From assembly GCA_007922305.1 (NCBI GenBank), contig ML677364.1, forward strand, positions 21,311,326-21,375,325: DNA of 64,000 bases. The letters are read 5' to 3'. A program made the translations under genes and the position numbers. The notes under the pieces are model-generated. The model searched no databases and was not told the origin of the DNA. It worked only from the letters and a program-made list of their open reading frames with translations. This document shows positions 59,701 to 64,000 of the stretch, one piece after another (within the stretch, counting starts at the first letter, position 1; each line of letters opens with the position of its first letter). Origin of the DNA: Dermatemys mawii. Taxonomy: Eukaryota > Chordata > Testudines > Dermatemydidae.

Positions 59701-60174
59701 TTCCGTGGGATGACTTATGCACATGCCGAAGCACTTTTCTGAGTCAGGGCCTAAAAGGGCAGCATAGTTTACTTCATATACTGCTCTACTTGCCAGTCAG
59801 AGTGTGTGCCTGCCCTCTCTCCCAGGCAGCTAAATCTCTCACGTGCATATCTCAACATGACCCCGCCCTCCCCCACACTCCCTTACAACATCTTAGGATT
59901 CAACAGCCTTGCACTAAATGCGGCTGTCACAAGTAGCAGTGTCATTTGACCCAATTCTTGGGTAAACTCAGCTAAACTGACTCCACTGATTTGTCACTGG
60001 CAGTTTTGCATAAGGAGTGGGCAAGGATTTCAGGGTGTTGCCCATGTATTGGATTATTCCCTCCTTTTTGTGGAGTGGATGTTCAAGTTTGGGATCAGAA
60101 TTAAGATTTAAAACTGGAAAGGGTATCCGTAAATGACATTCCTTATGAACCATGGGACCATAGATTAGAACTTA
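56791..60174. other. Mostly unassigned sequence
   Basis: No gene recognised. 58185-58580 is C-rich (CCCTGAxxCCC-type runs), reminiscent of the interior of the hAT element at 55575. A 180-codon open frame at 59394-59936 has no family motif and is not called. Confidence 0.45.
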
Positions 60175-60960
60175 GTTCCTCCTGTGGAACGGACCCATCA
60201 GGTAGTCCAGTTCTTCTACCAATTACAGTCACTCACTAGGTGTGATACTTCTTCTGAGGCGATGCCAACACTTTCAGTATCCTCTGTTACTGTCTTTGGC
60301 TAGCTCTTCTTGGCCTCCCTCCCTTTCTGTATCCTACTTCAGGTAGCCAATTCAATACATATCTCCCATCTTCGGTACTATGTACATGTCCCAGCCACCT
60401 GAAAGGTCTTTCTTTGATGTTGGACAATATCATATCCTGCTCAGTCAACTTCCTTATATTCACATTTGTTATTTTGTCTTTCCATTAAATGTCTAACTTC
60501 TTCCTCAGCCATCTGTGATGGGCAGCCTCCAATCCTATTTGTTAGCCCTGGTCATCAGCCAAGTTTCTGCTCTGTACATTAGCACACTCAGTATAATCAC
60601 ATGATATAATCTGAGTTTTACTTTGGTGTGAAGACCTCTGTTTGATCAGATGTTCATCCATCCAAAAATGGTGCTTGCTTCTTCTAATCTCTCATGAATA
60701 TTTATTGCAGCCACTTTCAAACATCATCCCACTCCCCAGATAGTAGAACTCTACCTGTTCCATTTCTTTTCCATCCACGTACAGCTTTGCATCTGCTGTC
60801 TGGTTTCCTACTGTCATAATATTGGTTTTCCCTGCACTTACTTTCAATCCAATTGTAGCTGCTTCCTATTGTATTTCTGTTGTAAGGGCAATCCTTCAAT
60901 TCCACATAACACTTAGGAAAGCCATACTTAGTAAGTCTGCCATTGTTTGCAATAGTGCTG
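60175..60960 (-). pseudogene. RTE-type non-LTR RT C-terminus, decayed
   Basis: Minus-strand fragments: MTVGNQTADAKLYVDGKEME (about 60762-60821, the post-palm segment before the thumb) and, towards 60300-60400, GRYVLNWLPEVGYRKGGRPR, a C-terminal pattern common in RTE/BovB-like polyproteins. The region between has many stops. Clade is an inference from these two blocks. Confidence 0.6.
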
Positions 60961-61264
60961 GTCCAAAGCCTGGATAAAAAAAAGTTAGATTCTGCAGTTG
61001 GGTTTGCAACCCTCAGGTAAAAACTTATTGCAATAGAAACAGTTCAGTTAAACCAAAAATTGAGGATGGTAGGTGCACATAGAGCTCAACCCAAGCACGA
61101 CAGATCTTAGCTTCCTTTTGCATTTCACAGGGATCTTGAGACGCCGAGACCTGAAGACCCAATCTGTAATGAAAGTCGGCACTTTGTATAGTGCAGGAAA
61201 GCTGACACAGGTATCCTGGGAAACGAAAAACAGACACCAACTTCCTGACAAATGTACTGGCTTT

Positions 61265-61400
61265 TGTGGATCCCTTTCTTAGGCACCTCTACATCTCCTC
61301 ATTCATTGTATATGGAGCCTATGCACTTAAGTATGGGTTTGTGGATTCACAGTATGGCTAGGTACCTAAAAGCTAGGCATTGCAACACATAGTTGGCCCC
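61265..61400. repeat. Interspersed repeat, second copy of 3985-4180 family
   Basis: TTAGGCACCTCTACATCTCC, CATTGTATATGGAGCC and GGTACCTAAAAGCTAGGC parallel 4040-4160. Confidence 0.45.
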
Positions 61401-64000
61401 ACAAAGTGATAGTACATTATGCAGTATTGCAAAACCACATGCTCAAAAATCAAGCATTAGCCCCCCCCACCCAAAAAACGGTCATGAGATATTTAAAAAA
61501 TAATAAATTTTAGGCTTTATATATTTGTCTTCTGGTTTAGAGCCTTTAGGGTTCATACTTTCAAGTCACAGCTGAGACTCATGTAACTCCAGGAGCTGGG
61601 ATTTTAAGACTAACACCAAATATCAAGAAACTCGCATTGTGAGAATTTATGATACTGGTTAGGAATTTGCTCTAGTTCAAATTAAAGTAACTCTGTAGGT
61701 AGTCTGTTGCTACATTCCCAGGATAACTTAAGGCAGCCATCTTAGAATCTCCATGAGTAAAATATAAATCCTCATGAACAAAAAGCAAAGCAGTCTCAGC
61801 ACTTGCTTTTTATTTCTCTGATCAAACGTTCCAACAAGCTTTTGAACAAACTCGATCAGCCTTGTCAAATATATTTCCATTCTGGAAATAAACTTTATAA
61901 GTGACTGTCTTTCGTTCTTTAACTTATTTCTTTGCTGATAAATTGGGGACATCAAAGTTTCATTTTGTAGATCAAAGATTAATAAATAAGAAAACCAGTG
62001 TTAAAGCTAAATCCTGATTCACCTTGATGTCTTGGGTTGACTTTAAGGGGACCAGGAATTGGCCCTCATTGAAGCAGAAAATGTACAGTATTCTATAGTA
62101 TACCATAGTACCAGAATAAATATCATTTAACTTGTTACAGTGAATAGACTGATCATACAGAGACAATGCAATAATGTGTTCTAGAAACAATACAAATGTC
62201 CTATTTTGTGGGAGCTCAAAAACAAGAGTACACGCTCAGACAGCAGCATGGCTTTTTAAAGTAGAGGAGTTGGTGGTTTCATTTTGAAGGTTTAATGGAT
62301 GTGCTAGAGTATTTCTCAAAGAGATTTAGTTTTTAACATTTAACTTTTTTTAAAAAACAGGCACCAAAAACCAGCTATGGGGGAAAACAAAGTTCTCAGA
62401 ATTGGCTAACTGTTTCTGCTGGAAAAACAAACAAACGCACCAGTCTGAAACAAGGACAAAAATCCAGCATGGAAAAGTTTAGCTTGAATATTTGAAGTTT
62501 GGCAAATTGATAAGCAGCTGAAAACAGGGACTTATAATCAATATTGTTAGGCAACTGTTTGTTTAAGCACTACCAGCACGGCATATATTTATGAATCAGA
62601 GTAAATTGACATCTTCTAAACAGACCAGATTCTCAGCTGCAGCAAGTCAACATCACTACCTTGACTTGAAGTCAAAAAGCTACATTGATTTACACCAAAT
62701 GAGGCTCTGATTCAGAGACTTTGAAAGAACAGATGCATAAATCAAGTCATTTCATTCCCAAATAAATGAACTCTGCTACCATGTAATAAGCTATTTTAGC
62801 ACTTTTATTTTATCTGCCAGTGATTATTTCGCCTAATACTTGCAAATGTAATGCATTAGAACTGACAAGAATTAACCTATATTTTAGCAAATATTGGGAG
62901 TTTCTTCATGCCTCACCCTCCTCCCATGGTTAAAGGTATTTTTATTCTGATATTACTTAAAGCAGTCATAGTCTTTGTTCTTTATCGATGATAAAGCATT
63001 GGTAATTCTGGGTTTTATAACACCACAATATGGAGAGACTTTATCTTAACATCTCTATTAAGATAAAGACATAGAAACATGACAGGGGAGAGAACAATTC
63101 AACTTTATCTCCAAGTCTCCATCACATTAGGAGAAACCACATGTGAGAATGATATGCTAAAAACTTCCTCTGCTGCTGTTTGGAAACACATATTTATACT
63201 AAAGCAATCAGTGTTGTTGAGAGCACTTCCTATGGTTATTCCAGATAATATTTCATAGGCAAAACTGATACTTTAATTACACTGTAATTAGATTCTGATT
63301 TTAGTCCGGTCTGCCTCATAAGACATTTCTGTAAGCAAGATGCCACACGTTAAGAGTTGTTTCTTGTACAATTTAAAAGACTGCACAAACTCTATCCCTC
63401 ACAGCTATTTCATGACACCTACACTGTTGTTAGTTCTAAATGCAAGTGGCAATGAAACAGTATGAACCAAACAAGAATTCTATTTCCAGAAAAAAGCAAT
63501 AATTCGGGGGAAGCAACAGTCTCCCTGAGCTATTATTCTCCGCAGAGAGAATCTGTCATTTCTTCTATATAATGTAAATAGAGCACAAAATCCTCTGTGT
63601 CTTTCCAATTGCTAGGCCATAAGAGAGTAGAAAATGAACGTGTACCTGTGAGCTACGCTTTCATACACAGATGTGTACACACACATGTGCATACTTTCAT
63701 TATATAAAGTATTCACTATGAGCCTCATTCTGCCTACCTTACTCAGATTGAGAAGAGCTTACTCTGTAAGTAGGCCCACTGAAGTGAAGCGGAGTAAGGT
63801 GCTGCTCAAAAAGAGTTAGGGTGGCAAAATCAGGCTATATTTACAAGTCTATATTTATCTCAGTCTTCAAATGGTTAATTTAACTCTGTATCACTGAATT
63901 AAATATAAATTATCTGCTAACCCAAAAGCATCTTGGGAGCAATTCTACCTCCCCCCTCCCATATGTTAACAAAAGTCTGCCTGACACACAAATCCTAATT
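61401..64000. other. Unassigned AT-rich sequence
   Basis: No gene or repeat recognised. TG/AC-rich microsatellite-like patch at 63668-63690. Confidence 0.5.

Noticed and set aside
59394..59936. 180-codon plus-strand open frame
   Set aside because: No recognisable domain, composition typical of non-coding DNA, no splice context and no supporting neighbour.

Overview
This is a nuclear genomic window from a vertebrate, most likely a turtle. The interspersed repeats are dominated by CR1 retrotransposons, with Penelope-like, L2-like, hAT, Tc1/mariner-like and CACTA-like elements, a gammaretrovirus-type provirus and many fold-back MITEs; this mix is typical of turtles, but the assignment rests on repeat style and not on a marker gene. 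Nearly all the sequence is intergenic or intronic, and most open frames in it are chance or decayed transposon frames.

The only host coding sequence I can support is one small exon on the minus strand (28993-29045), inside a CpG island (about 27.95-29.7 kb). It encodes the N-terminus of an AFF3-like protein (AF4/FMR2 family, transcription elongation) and ends at a consensus splice donor that splits a cysteine codon. The lower coordinates would therefore be AFF3 intron and the higher coordinates upstream or 5'-UTR territory.

Layout: 0-4.2 kb, a minus-strand LTR carrying a GCGTCT tandem repeat, a MITE, a CR1 tail and tRNA-like fold-back repeats; 4.2-7.9 kb mostly featureless; 7.9-10.3 kb, a CR1 fragment and two short DNA transposons with clean target duplications; 10.9-17.4 kb, a dense nest in which a CR1 copy with an inverted 5' part is split by a 204-bp MITE and by a 2.5-kb CACTA-like transposon with a broken transposase; 18.9-21.9 kb, Penelope-related, L2-like and hAT pieces; 22-27.9 kb mostly featureless; 28-29.7 kb, the AFF3 CpG island; 29.7-36.5 kb, hAT and Penelope-like remnants; 39148-45420, a provirus with two 485-bp LTRs, a GGAG target duplication, large deletions in gag and pol, and an env split by a later 661-bp LTR-like insertion; 45.4-46.7 kb, a CR1 up to an assembly gap; 47-64 kb, sparse old repeats with two decayed non-LTR reverse transcriptases (54.9-56.6 kb and 60.2-61.0 kb).

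The most rewarding structures are the CACTA-like element with both ends resolved, the provirus with its in-frame env interruption and a stop codon that only looks like a read-through signal, the CR1 with a twin-priming-like inversion, and a hAT derivative that carries the same transposase segment in both orientations. I found no new multi-gene system. Boundaries without a stated target duplication are approximate.
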